A DNA stretch of 20,307 nt from Rhizobiales bacterium CCH3-A5 (GTDB taxonomy: Bacteria; Pseudomonadota; Alphaproteobacteria; Rhizobiales; Beijerinckiaceae): assembly GCA_001556025.1 (NCBI GenBank), contig LSIB01000052.1:1-20307 (forward strand). Reading direction: 5' to 3'. The notes under the pieces are model-generated. The model made no database searches. It saw only the letters and a program-made list of their open reading frames with translations, and was not told the origin of the DNA. How positions within the stretch are numbered: position 1 is the stretch's first letter; each line of letters starts with the position of its first letter. A program made the position numbers and the translations under genes. Shown here in pieces: positions 1 through 10,355 of this stretch.

Positions 1-91
1 CCCGCGCCGGCGACGCCGGATGGGAAGAGTTCTGAGAAAAACTCAGGCGCCGGCCGGAAACTGAACCCGGCCGAGCCGCTGGCCCTGTCGC

Positions 92-1312
92 CTAGTTCCG
101 TTTCGGCCAGCTCGCATCGTCGAGCCGGCCGGCGCGGGGCTCCGGAACGACACCGTCGCCAAAAATGCGTTCGAGCTGGGCCGCCGCTTCGCCGCGTCCG
201 CGCGCATCCGTGATCGAGGCCAGCAGCGCCTGTTCGCCCACCGGCGGCTGGCCGGTCAGCGGCAGGATCGGCCCCGCCAGCGGCTTGACCTGCAGCGCGC
301 TCGGCAGGCCAAGCGTCAGGGGCGCGCTGCTGACCATCAGGTCGATCAGCCGCTCGATGCCGCCGGCCTGCAATTCGGGATTGACCGGCGCGCCGGTGTC
401 GGGCGAGACGGGCAGCGCGATCACGCCCTGCGCCGGCTGGCTCTCGACCAGGCGGCGGATCAACACATCGACGAAATGCGCCGCCTTGCGTGCGCCCGCC
501 GAGGTGAAATGGATGCCGTCGCCGAGCCGCAACCGCATGGTCCGGCCCGACACATCGGGGCCCATCGCTGTGTAGCGGTTCTCGGCGTCGACGAAGGCGT
601 TCCAGAGATCGACATATTGCCCGCCCGCGCGCTCGACCCGCTGGCGATAGAGTTCGTTGAACGTCGCGAGATCGACCGAGAGCCGCCCGTTCTGCACCGG
701 CGGCGCGCCGACCCAGATCAGCGGAATGCGCTTGGCTGCGAAGGCGGCGGCGACCGCATCGATGCGGTCGCGATAGAGTTCGAGCCAGCGCGGGCTCGCC
801 GGCTCATGCACAATCTCGCCCTCGCGCAACGCCTGCCGGTCGTTGAGCCCAAGCAGGATAACGCCGACGGTGATCTTCTGGTCGCTCGCCAGCAGCTCGG
901 CGGCCACCTTCGGCCAGTCATGGAAATCGGCGCGGACCAGCCCCGAATCGGGCTTCGCCTTCGCGATCACCGCGACGTCGGACCGATCGTTGAGCGCGTC
1001 CTCCAGCCCGTCGGCCAGCAGGCTTCCCAGCGAATCGCCCATCACCAGGACATGATGGCTGACGTCGACCTTCGGGATGACGGGATCGTCCCGGACCACG
1101 ACGGCGGGCGCGCGCCTCGGTTGCGCCGGCGCGACGCGCTGGCGGCGCGGCTCGGCGATGGGTCGCTGCTGCTGGCCGAAAAACCAGCCGCCGCGGCCGG
1201 GATTGACCGGGCGCGTCAGGAAGGCGTCGCCCTCCGCAAGCGAGGACGGCCCGCCCGTGACCAGCACGAGGCAGGCGGCGCTCAGCACCATGAAGACGGA
1301 ACGCGACCGCAT
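92..1312 (-). CDS. Periplasmic SGNH/GDSL-type hydrolase, DUF459 family
   Basis: A 406-residue protein. Residues 1-26 look like a signal peptide (MRSRSVF, then a hydrophobic run ending SSLA), so it probably acts in the periplasm. A Pro/Arg-rich linker covers about 45-75. The SGNH fold follows, with block I VMGDSLG (nucleophile Ser94), LGLND at 154-158 (Asn157) and the C-terminal pair in DGIHF (Asp265, His268). All catalytic residues are therefore visible. The last ~120 residues are Pro/Ala-rich and unassigned. An upstream ATG at 1366 would add 18 Arg-rich residues and spoil the signal peptide, so I start at 1312. It lies 65 bases downstream of a lytic transglycosylase on the same strand, probably co-transcribed. 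The context suggests an esterase acting on acylated envelope glycans, but the substrate is unknown. Confidence 0.85.
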   Translation of the reverse strand: MRSRSVFMVLSAACLVLVTGGPSSLAEGDAFLTRPVNPGRGGWFFGQQQRPIAEPRRQRVAPAQPRRAPAVVVRDDPVIPKVDVSHHVLVMGDSLGSLLADGLEDALNDRSDVAVIAKAKPDSGLVRADFHDWPKVAAELLASDQKITVGVILLGLNDRQALREGEIVHEPASPRWLELYRDRIDAVAAAFAAKRIPLIWVGAPPVQNGRLSVDLATFNELYRQRVERAGGQYVDLWNAFVDAENRYTAMGPDVSGRTMRLRLGDGIHFTSAGARKAAHFVDVLIRRLVESQPAQGVIALPVSPDTGAPVNPELQAGGIERLIDLMVSSAPLTLGLPSALQVKPLAGPILPLTGQPPVGEQALLASITDARGRGEAAAQLERIFGDGVVPEPRAGRLDDASWPKRN

Positions 1313-1377
1313 CGGGCTCTCGATCCTGCGCCGGCAGCGGCGCTCGACGAGAATGATAGCGCGCAAATATGGCGAAG

Positions 1378-2607
1378 TCAGCGCTCTCCGCGCAGCCTCG
1401 CCAGCAAGGCCGGGGTCGGGTAGCCGTCCGGGATTTCGCCGACGCCGATCTGATACTGCCGCACCGCCTCGCGCGTGCCGGTGCCGATGCGCCCGTCGGC
1501 ATCGTGGTTGTAGAGCCCCCGCGCCTTCAGCCGGCGCTGCAGATCCTGCGTGCCGGCCTTGTCGAGCCGCGGCGCCTGGACGGGCCAGTCGGCCTGGATC
1601 GCGGCCCGACCCATGATCCGGTCGCCGAGATGGCCGACCGCGAGCGCATAGGCGTCCGACGAGTTGTACTTCTTGATGACGTCGAAATTCTCGGTCAGCA
1701 GCAGCACCGGCCCGCGATGGCCGGCCGGATAGAACAGCCGCCCTTCGCCGGAGGAGGGCAGCGCCCGTCCGTCGGCGCGCCGCACGCCCGCCGACGAGAA
1801 CGCCGAAAAGCTCGCCTTGTTGCGCTTGTGGTCGAAGCCCTCGGGCAGCGTCACCTCCAGCCCCCAGGGTAGCCCTGAGACCCAGCCATAGCCCTTGAGA
1901 TAATTCGCCGTCGAGGCCAGCGCGTCGGCGGTCGAGGACCAGATGTCGGCATGGCCATCCCCCGTCCAGTCGACGGCGTATGTCTTGTAGCTCGACGGCA
2001 TGAACTGGGTGTGGCCCATGGCGCCGGCCCAGGAGCCGCGCAGTTCGCGCCGCTCGACATGGCCCTTTTCCATCAGCTCCAGCGCGATCAAAAGCTCGTC
2101 GCGGAAGAAGTCGCCGCGATAGCGCACGCTCGCGAGCGTCGCCAGGGAGCGAATGACGTCCTTGTCGCCCTTGAACGAGCCGTAATTCGTCTCCATGCCC
2201 CAGACGCCGAGCACGATCTCCTTGGGCACGCCGTATTTCGCCTCGATCTGGCTGAGCACGCCTGCATTGTCGGCCGCGGCGTCCCGCCCGCGCGGAATCC
2301 GCGTGCCGCCGACGGCGCTGTTGAGATAACCCCAGATCGGCGCGGTGAATTCAGACTGCTTCTTCGTCAGCGCCACGATCGACGGGTCGGGCGTAACCCC
2401 GCGAAAGGCGAGGTCGAAGGTCGCGCGCGAAACGCCGCGCTGCTGCGCCAGCGGCCAAAGGCCCTTCAGGAAGGCGTCGAAGGGGGTGCTCGCCGGCTTG
2501 GCCGCTGAGGCTGCCGGCTTGGCGCTGGCGTTGATCGAGCCGGTGGTCTGGGCAAGCGCCGGCGCAAGGCTGAACAGCGCCGCTGCGGCGATGACGGACA
2601 GGCGCAT
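1378..2607 (-). CDS. Lytic murein transglycosylase, MltB-type, with C-terminal peptidoglycan-binding domain
   Basis: A 409-residue secreted enzyme that should cleave the MurNAc-GlcNAc bond with formation of 1,6-anhydroMurNAc. Residues 1-19 are a signal peptide ending APALA before QTTGS. The cleavage site has no lipobox Cys, so the protein is soluble periplasmic rather than a lipoprotein. The catalytic region spans about 41-340. Glu139 sits in GVWGMETNYG, the family's active-site motif, and GAMGHTQFMPSSY (195-207) is the other hallmark. Residues 346-404 form a PG_binding_1 domain (LQRRLKARGLY, then DGRIGTGTREAVRQYQ). The frame stays open far upstream into galE, but the signal peptide fixes the start at 2607. 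It lies between galE and the SGNH hydrolase on the same strand. This matches the alphaproteobacterial subfamily usually annotated TIGR02283. Confidence 0.93.
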   Translation of the reverse strand: MRLSVIAAAALFSLAPALAQTTGSINASAKPAASAAKPASTPFDAFLKGLWPLAQQRGVSRATFDLAFRGVTPDPSIVALTKKQSEFTAPIWGYLNSAVGGTRIPRGRDAAADNAGVLSQIEAKYGVPKEIVLGVWGMETNYGSFKGDKDVIRSLATLASVRYRGDFFRDELLIALELMEKGHVERRELRGSWAGAMGHTQFMPSSYKTYAVDWTGDGHADIWSSTADALASTANYLKGYGWVSGLPWGLEVTLPEGFDHKRNKASFSAFSSAGVRRADGRALPSSGEGRLFYPAGHRGPVLLLTENFDVIKKYNSSDAYALAVGHLGDRIMGRAAIQADWPVQAPRLDKAGTQDLQRRLKARGLYNHDADGRIGTGTREAVRQYQIGVGEIPDGYPTPALLARLRGER

Positions 2608-2690
2608 GGAAGACCTCGTGCGGCGTTTCGGGATATGCCATTGCCCCGAGACAGCCTGAACAGGTTTAACCAAAGGTGAACGGAGCGCAA

Positions 2691-3680
2691 TCACACCGCA
2701 TTTCGCGTCTTCAGCTTCTCCTCCCAGGCCAGGGCCTGCCGCACGATCTGTTCGAGGTTGTCGTGCTCCGGCCGCCAGCCCAGTTCCGCCCGGATGCGAT
2801 CGGCCTTCGCCACGAGCGAGGCCGGATCGCCAGCGCGGCGCGGCGAGCGCTTGACCGGGAAATCGGCGCCGGAGACCCGCTTCACCACCTCGACGACCTC
2901 GGCGACCGAATAGCCCCGGCCATAGCCGCAGTTCAGCGTCAGGCTCGCCCCGCCGCCGCGCAGATGGTCGAGCGCCGAAAGATGGGCCCGTGCGAGGTCG
3001 GTGACATGGATGTAGTCGCGCACGCAGGTGCCGTCCTGCGTCGCGTAATCCGTCCCGAAGATCTCCAGACCGGCGCGCTGGCCGAGCGCCGCCTGGCTCG
3101 CGACCTTGATCAGATGGGTCGCGTTGGGCGAGGACTGGCCGGAGCGCCCGCGCGGATCGGCCCCCGCCACGTTGAAGTAGCGCAGCGCGACATAGGCCAG
3201 CCCATGCGCCCTGGCGACGTCGGCCAGCATCCACTCGCTCATCAGCTTGGAGCGGCCATAGGGGTTGATCGGAGCGAGCGCGATGTCTTCGGGCACCGGC
3301 GAGACCGCAGGCTCGCCATAGACCGCCGCTGTCGAGGAGAAGATGACGTGCTTCACCCCGCCGCGCACGGCGCTTTCCAGAAGCGCGCGCGTCTTCACCG
3401 TGTTGTTGAGATAATAGCCGAGCGGATCGGAGACGGAATCGGGCACGACGATGCGGGCGGCGAAATGCGCGATCTCGGTCACGTCATGCTCGGCGATGAC
3501 GCGCTCGACCAGGCTCTGGTCGCCCATGTCGCCCTGGACGAACACCGCCTCCTGCGGCACCGCCCACCAGAAACCGGTCGAGAGATCGTCGAGGACCACG
3601 ACTTTTTCGCCGCGGTCGACCAGCTCCAGCACCATGTGGCTGCCGATATAGCCGGCCCCGCCGGACACGAGTATCGCCAT
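2691..3680 (-). CDS. galE: UDP-glucose 4-epimerase
   Basis: A 329-residue extended short-chain dehydrogenase/reductase. It interconverts UDP-glucose and UDP-galactose in the cytoplasm using tightly bound NAD. Visible marks are the Rossmann motif GGAGYIGSH (7-15), DDLSTG (31-36), SSTAAVYG (115-122) and the catalytic pair Tyr141/Lys145 in NPYGRSK. The C-terminal substrate region includes RYFNVAGADP and CVRDYIHVTDL. The length is typical. I start at 3680 because an AAGGA-type ribosome site lies about ten bases upstream and the Rossmann strand begins at residue 2; an ATG ten codons earlier is less likely. It is divergent from galU, whose product UDP-glucose is its substrate, and it heads a minus-strand run with the transglycosylase and SGNH hydrolase. 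This suggests supply of sugar nucleotides for exopolysaccharide or lipopolysaccharide. Confidence 0.95.
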   Translation of the reverse strand: MAILVSGGAGYIGSHMVLELVDRGEKVVVLDDLSTGFWWAVPQEAVFVQGDMGDQSLVERVIAEHDVTEIAHFAARIVVPDSVSDPLGYYLNNTVKTRALLESAVRGGVKHVIFSSTAAVYGEPAVSPVPEDIALAPINPYGRSKLMSEWMLADVARAHGLAYVALRYFNVAGADPRGRSGQSSPNATHLIKVASQAALGQRAGLEIFGTDYATQDGTCVRDYIHVTDLARAHLSALDHLRGGGASLTLNCGYGRGYSVAEVVEVVKRVSGADFPVKRSPRRAGDPASLVAKADRIRAELGWRPEHDNLEQIVRQALAWEEKLKTRNAV

Positions 3681-3729
3681 CGCTCTATCCTTGGGCCTCG
3701 GTTCAGCCAATCGCTCTAAGGAAAAAACA

Positions 3730-3761
3730 TTGACGAGCCATCAAGCTCGTTCTGCTATTCC
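3730..3761 (+). promoter_or_regulatory. Candidate galU promoter with overlapping inverted repeat
   Basis: TTGACG at 3730-3735 is a good -35 match. GCTATTCC at 3754-3761 resembles the alphaproteobacterial -10 consensus, at about 17-18 bases spacing. Between them lies a 6-base inverted repeat, ACGAGC (3733-3738) and GCTCGT (3745-3750), that could be an operator or chance. It would drive galU, about 97 bases downstream. Pattern match only. Confidence 0.35.
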
Positions 3762-3857
3762 AGCGCAACGACCGTTTCCGACAGGGGCCGGCCGAACCCG
3801 CCTCCCGCCCCGACCGGCCTGACCGCTCCCGGACTAGCCGAGCCATATGGACCTTTC

Positions 3858-4739
3858 ATGCTGAAGAAAATCCGCAAGGCCGTCCTCCCCGTCGCGGGAC
3901 TGGGCACGCGCTTCCTGCCCGCCACCAAGGCCATTCCCAAGGAGATGCTGACCATCGTCGACCGGCCGGTCGTCCAGCACGTCGTCGACGAGGCGCGCGC
4001 CGCCGGCATCGAACATTTCGTCTTCGTCACCGGGCGCAACAAGGCCGTGATCGAGGATCACTTCGACCTCGCCTACGAGCTCGACGACACGCTGCGCAAG
4101 CGCAACAAGGTCAAGGAACTCGAAGGCCTGCTCGCCGATCTGCCGGCCGCCGGCGCGACCAGCTTCACCCGCCAGCAGGCTCCGCTGGGTCTGGGCCACG
4201 CGGTCTGGTGCGCGCGCGACCTGATCGGCGACGACGAGCCCTTCGCGCTGCTGCTGCCCGACATGCTGCACCACAGCCACGGCAAGGGCTGCCTCGCCCA
4301 GATGGTCGACGCCTATGAGAAGCATGGCGGCAACCACATCGCCGTCGCCCCCGTGCCCGACGACCAGACCCATCAATACGGCATCGTCGGCGTCGAGAAT
4401 CGGGAAGCCAAGGTCTCGAAGGTGACGAAGATGGTCGAGAAGCCGGCCAAAGGCACCGCGCCCTCCAATCTCCACATCACCGGCCGCTACATCCTGCAGC
4501 CGACGATCTTCAACCTGCTCGCCAATCAGGAGCCGGGCGCCGGCGGCGAGATCCAGCTCACCGATTCGATGATCGCATTGTCGCGGCTGGAGCCCTTCCA
4601 CGCCGTACGCTTCGACGGCGACATCTATGATTGCGGCTCCAAGATCGGCTTCCTCACCGCCAACATCGCCTATGCGCTCGACCGGAGCGATCTCGGGCCG
4701 GAGCTGCGCCGCGAGATCGAGCGCCTGCTCGAAAGCTGA
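3858..4739 (+). CDS. galU: UTP--glucose-1-phosphate uridylyltransferase
   Basis: A 293-residue nucleotidyltransferase making UDP-glucose and pyrophosphate from UTP and glucose 1-phosphate. The N terminus holds the family's nucleotide-binding signature [21 protein letters not shown] (residues 10-30), and LLPDMLHH near 131-138 matches the metal/sugar-nucleotide Asp region. Later conserved parts are [20 protein letters not shown] and [17 protein letters not shown]. Length is normal for bacterial GalU. It is divergent from galE with a 177-base gap that must contain both promoters. A gap of only 24 bases separates it from the downstream methyltransferase-like gene, so the two are probably co-transcribed. 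The product feeds GalE and glucan, exopolysaccharide and lipopolysaccharide synthesis. Confidence 0.97.
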   Translation: MLKKIRKAVLPVAGLGTRFLPATKAIPKEMLTIVDRPVVQHVVDEARAAGIEHFVFVTGRNKAVIEDHFDLAYELDDTLRKRNKVKELEGLLADLPAAGATSFTRQQAPLGLGHAVWCARDLIGDDEPFALLLPDMLHHSHGKGCLAQMVDAYEKHGGNHIAVAPVPDDQTHQYGIVGVENREAKVSKVTKMVEKPAKGTAPSNLHITGRYILQPTIFNLLANQEPGAGGEIQLTDSMIALSRLEPFHAVRFDGDIYDCGSKIGFLTANIAYALDRSDLGPELRREIERLLES

Positions 4740-4763
4740 GCCGAGCCGATAGGGCCCGACCGC

Positions 4764-5633
4764 ATGAGCGACAACCCGCTCGTCTTCGACCGTAGCCTCG
4801 CAAGGCTGCGGCTGAAGCGGGCGCTTGCCGCCGGTTATCCCGACTTCCTGCTGGCGCGCGCAACCGAGGACCTCGACGAACGCCTCGCCGCCGTGCTGCG
4901 GCGCTTCGAGCGCGCGGCCGACCTCGGCACGGCCCTGCCCGTGGCTCGTGCGGCTCTCCTCGCCCGCAGCGAAACGCTCGTTCGCATGGCCGAAACGCGA
5001 GATGCGAGCGCCGATCTCGTCGGCGATCTTGAAGCGCTTCCATTCGCTCCGGCGTCGCTCGATCTCTCCTGCTCCTTGCTGGCGCTTCACGGCGTCAACG
5101 ATCTGCCGGGCGCGCTGGTCCAGATCAGGCAGGCGCTAAAGCCCGACGGGCTCTTCATCGGCTGCCTGCTCGGCGGGCGCAGTCTGACCGAGTTGCGGCA
5201 GGCGCTGCTTGAAGCCGAAATCGCCGCCACCGGCGGGGCGAGCCCGCGCGTCGCCCCCTTCGCCGACCTGCGCGATCTGGGCACGCTACTCCAGCGCGCC
5301 GGCTTCGCCCTGCCCGTCGTCGACAGCGAACTCGTCACCGTGCGCTATGGCGATATGCTCGGCCTGCTGCGCGATCTGCGCGCGCTCGGCTGGACCAACG
5401 CGCTGATCGACCGCAAGCCGGGCGCGTTGCGGCGCGACACGCTGCTGCATGCCGCTCAAATCTACGCCGAACGCTTCGCCGATGCGGACGGCCGCCTGCG
5501 CGCTACCTTCGAGATCGTCTGGCTTTCGGGCTGGGCTCCGCATGAGAGCCAGCAGAAGCCGCTCAGGCCGGGCTCGGCCAAGGCAAGACTGGCGGATGCG
5601 CTCGGCGTGCCGGAGCGGGGCGCGGGTTCATGA
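4764..5633 (+). CDS. SAM-dependent methyltransferase-fold protein, NDUFAF5/BioC-like
   Basis: A 289-residue class I methyltransferase-fold protein. The opening FDRSLARLRLKRA and the segment FLLARATEDLDERLAAVLRRFERAADLG look like mitochondrial NDUFAF5 and its alphaproteobacterial relatives. NDUFAF5 hydroxylates an Arg of the NDUFS7 (NuoB) subunit of complex I. Post-motif blocks are visible: DLVGDLEALPFAPASLDLSCSLLALHGVNDLPGAL, LKPDGLFIGCLLGG, and DMLGLLRDLRALGWTNAL. Motif I is degenerate (DLGTALPVA, residues 53-61, instead of a Gly-rich loop), which fits a non-methyltransferase use but does not prove it. Databases often label such proteins BioC or generic methyltransferase. The fold is secure; the complex I role is inferred from family resemblance. 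It follows galU by 24 bases and ends 16 bases before the thioesterase. Confidence 0.8.
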   Translation: MSDNPLVFDRSLARLRLKRALAAGYPDFLLARATEDLDERLAAVLRRFERAADLGTALPVARAALLARSETLVRMAETRDASADLVGDLEALPFAPASLDLSCSLLALHGVNDLPGALVQIRQALKPDGLFIGCLLGGRSLTELRQALLEAEIAATGGASPRVAPFADLRDLGTLLQRAGFALPVVDSELVTVRYGDMLGLLRDLRALGWTNALIDRKPGALRRDTLLHAAQIYAERFADADGRLRATFEIVWLSGWAPHESQQKPLRPGSAKARLADALGVPERGAGS

Positions 5634-5649
5634 CTGCTCGGAGATCGCA

Positions 5650-6102
5650 ATGAGCAACCGCAAGCCGCGCCTTAGCCGCGCCGACTTCAGGCTGTTCCGG
5701 CCAATCCCCACCCGCTGGCACGACAATGACGTCTTCGGCCACGTCAACAATGTCGTCTATTACTCCTGGTTCGACACAGCCGTCTGCGCCTGGCTGGTCG
5801 AAAACGGCCATCTCGACATCACCGGCAGCGACATCGTCGGCCTCGTGGTCGAGACCACCTGCACCTACTTCGAGAGCACGGCCTTTCCGGAGACGATCGA
5901 GGCTGGACTGGCGGTCGAGCGGCTGGGCACAAGTTCCGTGACCTACCGCCTTGGCATCTTCCGGACAGGTAGCAAACAGGCCGCAGCTCAAGGCCTGTTC
6001 ACCCATGTCTATGTTGAGCGCGAAAGCCAGCGGCCCGTGCCGATTCCGGATCGTATCCGCGCCGCGCTCTGCGCCCTCAGCTCGTCAGACGGACCTGGCT
6101 GA
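5650..6102 (+). CDS. Acyl-CoA thioesterase, 4HBT hot-dog fold
   Basis: A 150-residue single hot-dog domain protein. The signature RWHDNDVFGHVNNVVYYSWFD (from residue 22) matches the 4-hydroxybenzoyl-CoA thioesterase/YbgC superfamily. Asp27 is the expected catalytic Asp, and the helix beginning HVNN caps the CoA thioester site. It is expected to hydrolyse an acyl-CoA in the cytoplasm; the acyl group cannot be predicted. The frame is open upstream to 5449, inside the preceding gene, but the ATG at 5650 gives the usual family length and N terminus. It probably shares a transcript with galU and the NDUFAF5-like gene. Its last 26 bases overlap the 3' end of the opposite-strand vWA gene. Confidence 0.88.
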   Translation: MSNRKPRLSRADFRLFRPIPTRWHDNDVFGHVNNVVYYSWFDTAVCAWLVENGHLDITGSDIVGLVVETTCTYFESTAFPETIEAGLAVERLGTSSVTYRLGIFRTGSKQAAAQGLFTHVYVERESQRPVPIPDRIRAALCALSSSDGPG

Positions 6103-7282
6103 TCTGACGGGCGATCTCCTCGATGACGGGGCCGATGCCGGCCGCGTCCTTCACGTCGTAGAACATGTCGGCCTTGGTGGCGCAGTTGCGCAGCAGGTTG
6201 GCGTTCCCGGCCACGACCCTCACCGTGTAGACCTGCGCGCCGGTCGCCTTTGCCGCCGTGCAGGCGTCGCGGGTCTTTGCGTCGATCCTGGCCTGATTGG
6301 TGGTGTAGCGGTTCTGCGTATTGTCGCCGTCGGTCAGGACGATCATGTAGCGCGTCAGCCCGGCGGCGTTCGGTTGCGCCTCGGTCAGCGGCGCGCTGTT
6401 GCTGAGCGCGGCCATGCCCCAGGCCACGCCGATCGCGACATTGGTGTTGCCGCCCGCCGTCATCGCGTCGACCGTGTCGTTCAGATCTTTCCAGGAGTCG
6501 GTCAGCGGCCGGATCGTGGCGAGACCGCCCTCGCTGGATTTGCAGGCGACTGCCGGATGACGCGTCTCGGGCCCGCCGGACGCGGCGGCGTCTCCGGTGT
6601 CGTACGGCTCGTCGCGATCCATGATGCAGCCCTTCCAGTCCTTCTTCTTGGGGCTGGCGGCGTCGAAGCGAAGCCAATCGGCGTTGCGGTTGCCTTCGTC
6701 CATGCGCACCTGCGTGGCGAAGGGCACGATCGAGACCCGGATCTGGCCAGCCTCGGTCGATGCCTTCTGCATGTCCCGGATCAGCGCCTTGGTCGCTTTC
6801 TTCAGCTCGACCATCTTGCCGAGCTCTCCCATCGAGCCGGTATTGTCCAGCACCAGCGCCAGTTCGATGCGGTTCGTGCCCCAACCGGCCTGCGCCACGG
6901 ACGACACCGGCATCGTCTCGACGCCGAGGATGCGGGTCACGCTGGTCTGGACCTCGGCTTGAGCCGACACGCTGACGCGGCGGGCGGGCCGATCGACGCT
7001 GACCGAGAAGCTGCCGAAAGCCGCATCCGCATTGCCGGCGATATTGGCGCGGATCAGCGCTTCGGCGCGGCGTCGCAGTTCGGAGTCGCTGAGGCGCGAC
7101 GCTTCGCGCGCCACCATCAGGGCGGCTGAATCGACCGCGGCGTCGAGCGTCGCCCTGGCCGTGCTGGCGCGGGCGTAATCGAGCGCCGCGCCTGCGAGGC
7201 CCAGCACGGGCACGAGCGCAAGCCCGAACAGCATCGCGACATTGCCGGACCGGTCTTTGCCGAAACGTGCCAAAAGCGACAT
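6077..7282 (-). CDS. TadG-like membrane protein with von Willebrand A domain
   Basis: A 401-residue protein. Residues 1-13 are basic, followed by a hydrophobic segment (about 14-34, [26 protein letters not shown]) typical of the TadE/TadG N-terminal helix of Flp-type pilus assembly proteins. A helix-rich 'pseudopilin-like' region runs to about 110. A vWA domain starts near 138, with a MIDAS-type motif DNTGS (146-150) and a later LTDGDN segment that would complete the metal site. Thr replaces the first Ser of DxSxS, which is common in TadG-like proteins. The bulk should face the periplasm. No other tad genes (tadA, tadB, cpaB, rcpA) are in the window, so this is an isolated copy and a role in piliation is only inferred. 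It is convergent with the thioesterase and divergent from purL. Confidence 0.85.
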   Translation of the reverse strand: MSLLARFGKDRSGNVAMLFGLALVPVLGLAGAALDYARASTARATLDAAVDSAALMVAREASRLSDSELRRRAEALIRANIAGNADAAFGSFSVSVDRPARRVSVSAQAEVQTSVTRILGVETMPVSSVAQAGWGTNRIELALVLDNTGSMGELGKMVELKKATKALIRDMQKASTEAGQIRVSIVPFATQVRMDEGNRNADWLRFDAASPKKKDWKGCIMDRDEPYDTGDAAASGGPETRHPAVACKSSEGGLATIRPLTDSWKDLNDTVDAMTAGGNTNVAIGVAWGMAALSNSAPLTEAQPNAAGLTRYMIVLTDGDNTQNRYTTNQARIDAKTRDACTAAKATGAQVYTVRVVAGNANLLRNCATKADMFYDVKDAAGIGPVIEEIARQISQVRLTS

Positions 7283-7447
7283 GATCTGTATCTCCCTGAC
7301 ACACCCGCCTGCGTGTCGGGGCGTTCCGCGCAGATCGCGTGCCAGCGCGGCCGGAAGGCGGTATCCGGGAGCCGTAATGCGTTGTCTCGCGGCCCCACAC
7401 GCGCTATGCCCCGCCCATTCTCAGGACGGCCGCAGGGCCGGATCGTC

Positions 7448-7453
7448 AGGAAG
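7448..7453 (+). promoter_or_regulatory. Ribosome binding site that fixes the purL GTG start
   Basis: AGGAAG lies nine bases before GTG at 7463. The alternative ATG at 7406 has no comparable site and would add 19 residues of Arg/Pro-rich sequence unlike the family N terminus. Confidence 0.65.
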
Positions 7454-7462
7454 CCTCGCGCC

Positions 7463-9673
<2,211 letters not shown>

Positions 9674-9684
9674 GGAGTTTTGCC

Positions 9685-9921
9685 ATGCCGATGGACGCAC
9701 ACGATATCGAGACGATGATCAAGGCCGCGCTGCCCGACGCGATCGTCGAGATCAAGGACCTTGCCGGCGACGGCGACCACTACGCCGCGACCGTCACCTC
9801 CGCCGCCTTCGCCGGCAAGAGCCGGGTGCAGCAGCACCAGATGGTCTATGCCGCGCTCAAGGGAAACATGGGCGGCGTGCTGCACGCACTTGCGCTGACG
9901 ACAGCGGTTCCCCAGAATTAG
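9685..9921 (+). CDS. BolA-family protein, partner of monothiol glutaredoxin
   Basis: A 78-residue single-domain BolA protein. BolA proteins bind CGFS glutaredoxins through a shared [2Fe-2S] cluster and act in iron-sulfur trafficking or regulation. Visible are the loop GDGDHYAATVTSAAFAG (28-44) and the signature segment SRVQQHQMVYAALKG (46-60) with the invariant His51. The protein is the short BolA2/IbaG-like type, without the longer N terminus of E. coli BolA. GAGGAG about seven bases before the ATG at 9685 supports this start; ATG at 9691 is a possible alternative. The gene lies 11 bases after purL and 48 bases before grxD, the classic functional pairing. Confidence 0.94.
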   Translation: MPMDAHDIETMIKAALPDAIVEIKDLAGDGDHYAATVTSAAFAGKSRVQQHQMVYAALKGNMGGVLHALALTTAVPQN

Positions 9922-9969
9922 AGCAGTACAATTCCAGCGGGCCTTGAACCCGCCGCAGGAGATCAAACC

Positions 9970-10305
9970 ATGACCGACATCAACGCCCGCATCGACGCCG
10001 AGGTGAAGTCCGCCGACATCGTCGTCTTCATGAAGGGCACGCCGCAATTCCCGATGTGCGGCTTCTCCGGCCAGGTTTCGCAGATCCTCGGCTATCTCGG
10101 CGTGCCGTGGAAGGGCGTCAACGTGCTCGAGGACATGGAGATCCGCGAGGGCATCAAGGCCTATTCCAATTGGCCGACGATCCCGCAGCTCTACGTCAAG
10201 GGCGAGTTCATCGGCGGCTGCGACATCACCCGCGAGATGTTCCAGGCCGGCGAACTGCAGGCGCTCTTCGAGGAGAAGGGCATCTCGGTCAAGCAGGCGA
10301 GCTGA
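9970..10305 (+). CDS. grxD: Monothiol glutaredoxin, Grx4/GrxD type
   Basis: A 111-residue monothiol glutaredoxin that binds a glutathione-coordinated [2Fe-2S] cluster and passes it on, together with the BolA protein encoded just upstream. The thioredoxin fold is clear: [16 protein letters not shown] contains the active-site CGFS (Cys30), Lys22 sits in MKGTP, and the glutathione-binding WPTIPQLYV (68-76) and IGGCDI (81-86) are intact. It lacks the second Cys of dithiol glutaredoxins, as expected. AGGAG about eight bases upstream fits the ATG at 9970. It is the last gene of the presumed purL-bolA-grxD transcript; the next gene begins 50 bases later and may have its own promoter. Confidence 0.97.
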   Translation: MTDINARIDAEVKSADIVVFMKGTPQFPMCGFSGQVSQILGYLGVPWKGVNVLEDMEIREGIKAYSNWPTIPQLYVKGEFIGGCDITREMFQAGELQALFEEKGISVKQAS

Positions 10306-10320
10306 GCGCGTCCAGCGCCC

Positions 10321-10349
10321 CTGAAACAAAACGGCTTTCGTGCTAAAGC
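10321..10349 (+). promoter_or_regulatory. Candidate promoter for the nucleotidyltransferase gene, possibly leaderless
   Basis: CTGAAA (10321-10326) and GCTAAAGC (10342-10349) resemble -35 and alphaproteobacterial -10 elements about 15-17 bases apart. The -10 ends seven bases before the ATG at 10356, so transcription might start at or next to the start codon. No ribosome site is visible in front of this ATG, which agrees with a leaderless mRNA. By-eye match only. Confidence 0.3.
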
Positions 10350-10355
10350 TCGCGC

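Noticed and set aside
1..91. Possible end of a plus-strand gene (frame 3 reads AGDAGWEEF then TGA at 33-35) and a CTGAG-AAAAA-CTCAG hairpin at 32-46
   Set aside because: Ten codons are too few to identify a protein, and the five-base stem without a T-run is too weak to call a terminator. The sequence before the window is needed.
3834..5090. 418-codon minus-strand frame opposite galU
   Set aside because: Its translation is the typical antisense shadow of galU and the methyltransferase-like gene; galU motifs are unambiguous.
7406..7462. Upstream ATG for purL giving a 755-residue protein
   Set aside because: No ribosome site and a non-homologous Arg/Pro-rich extension; the GTG at 7463 has AGGAAG nine bases upstream and gives the family length.
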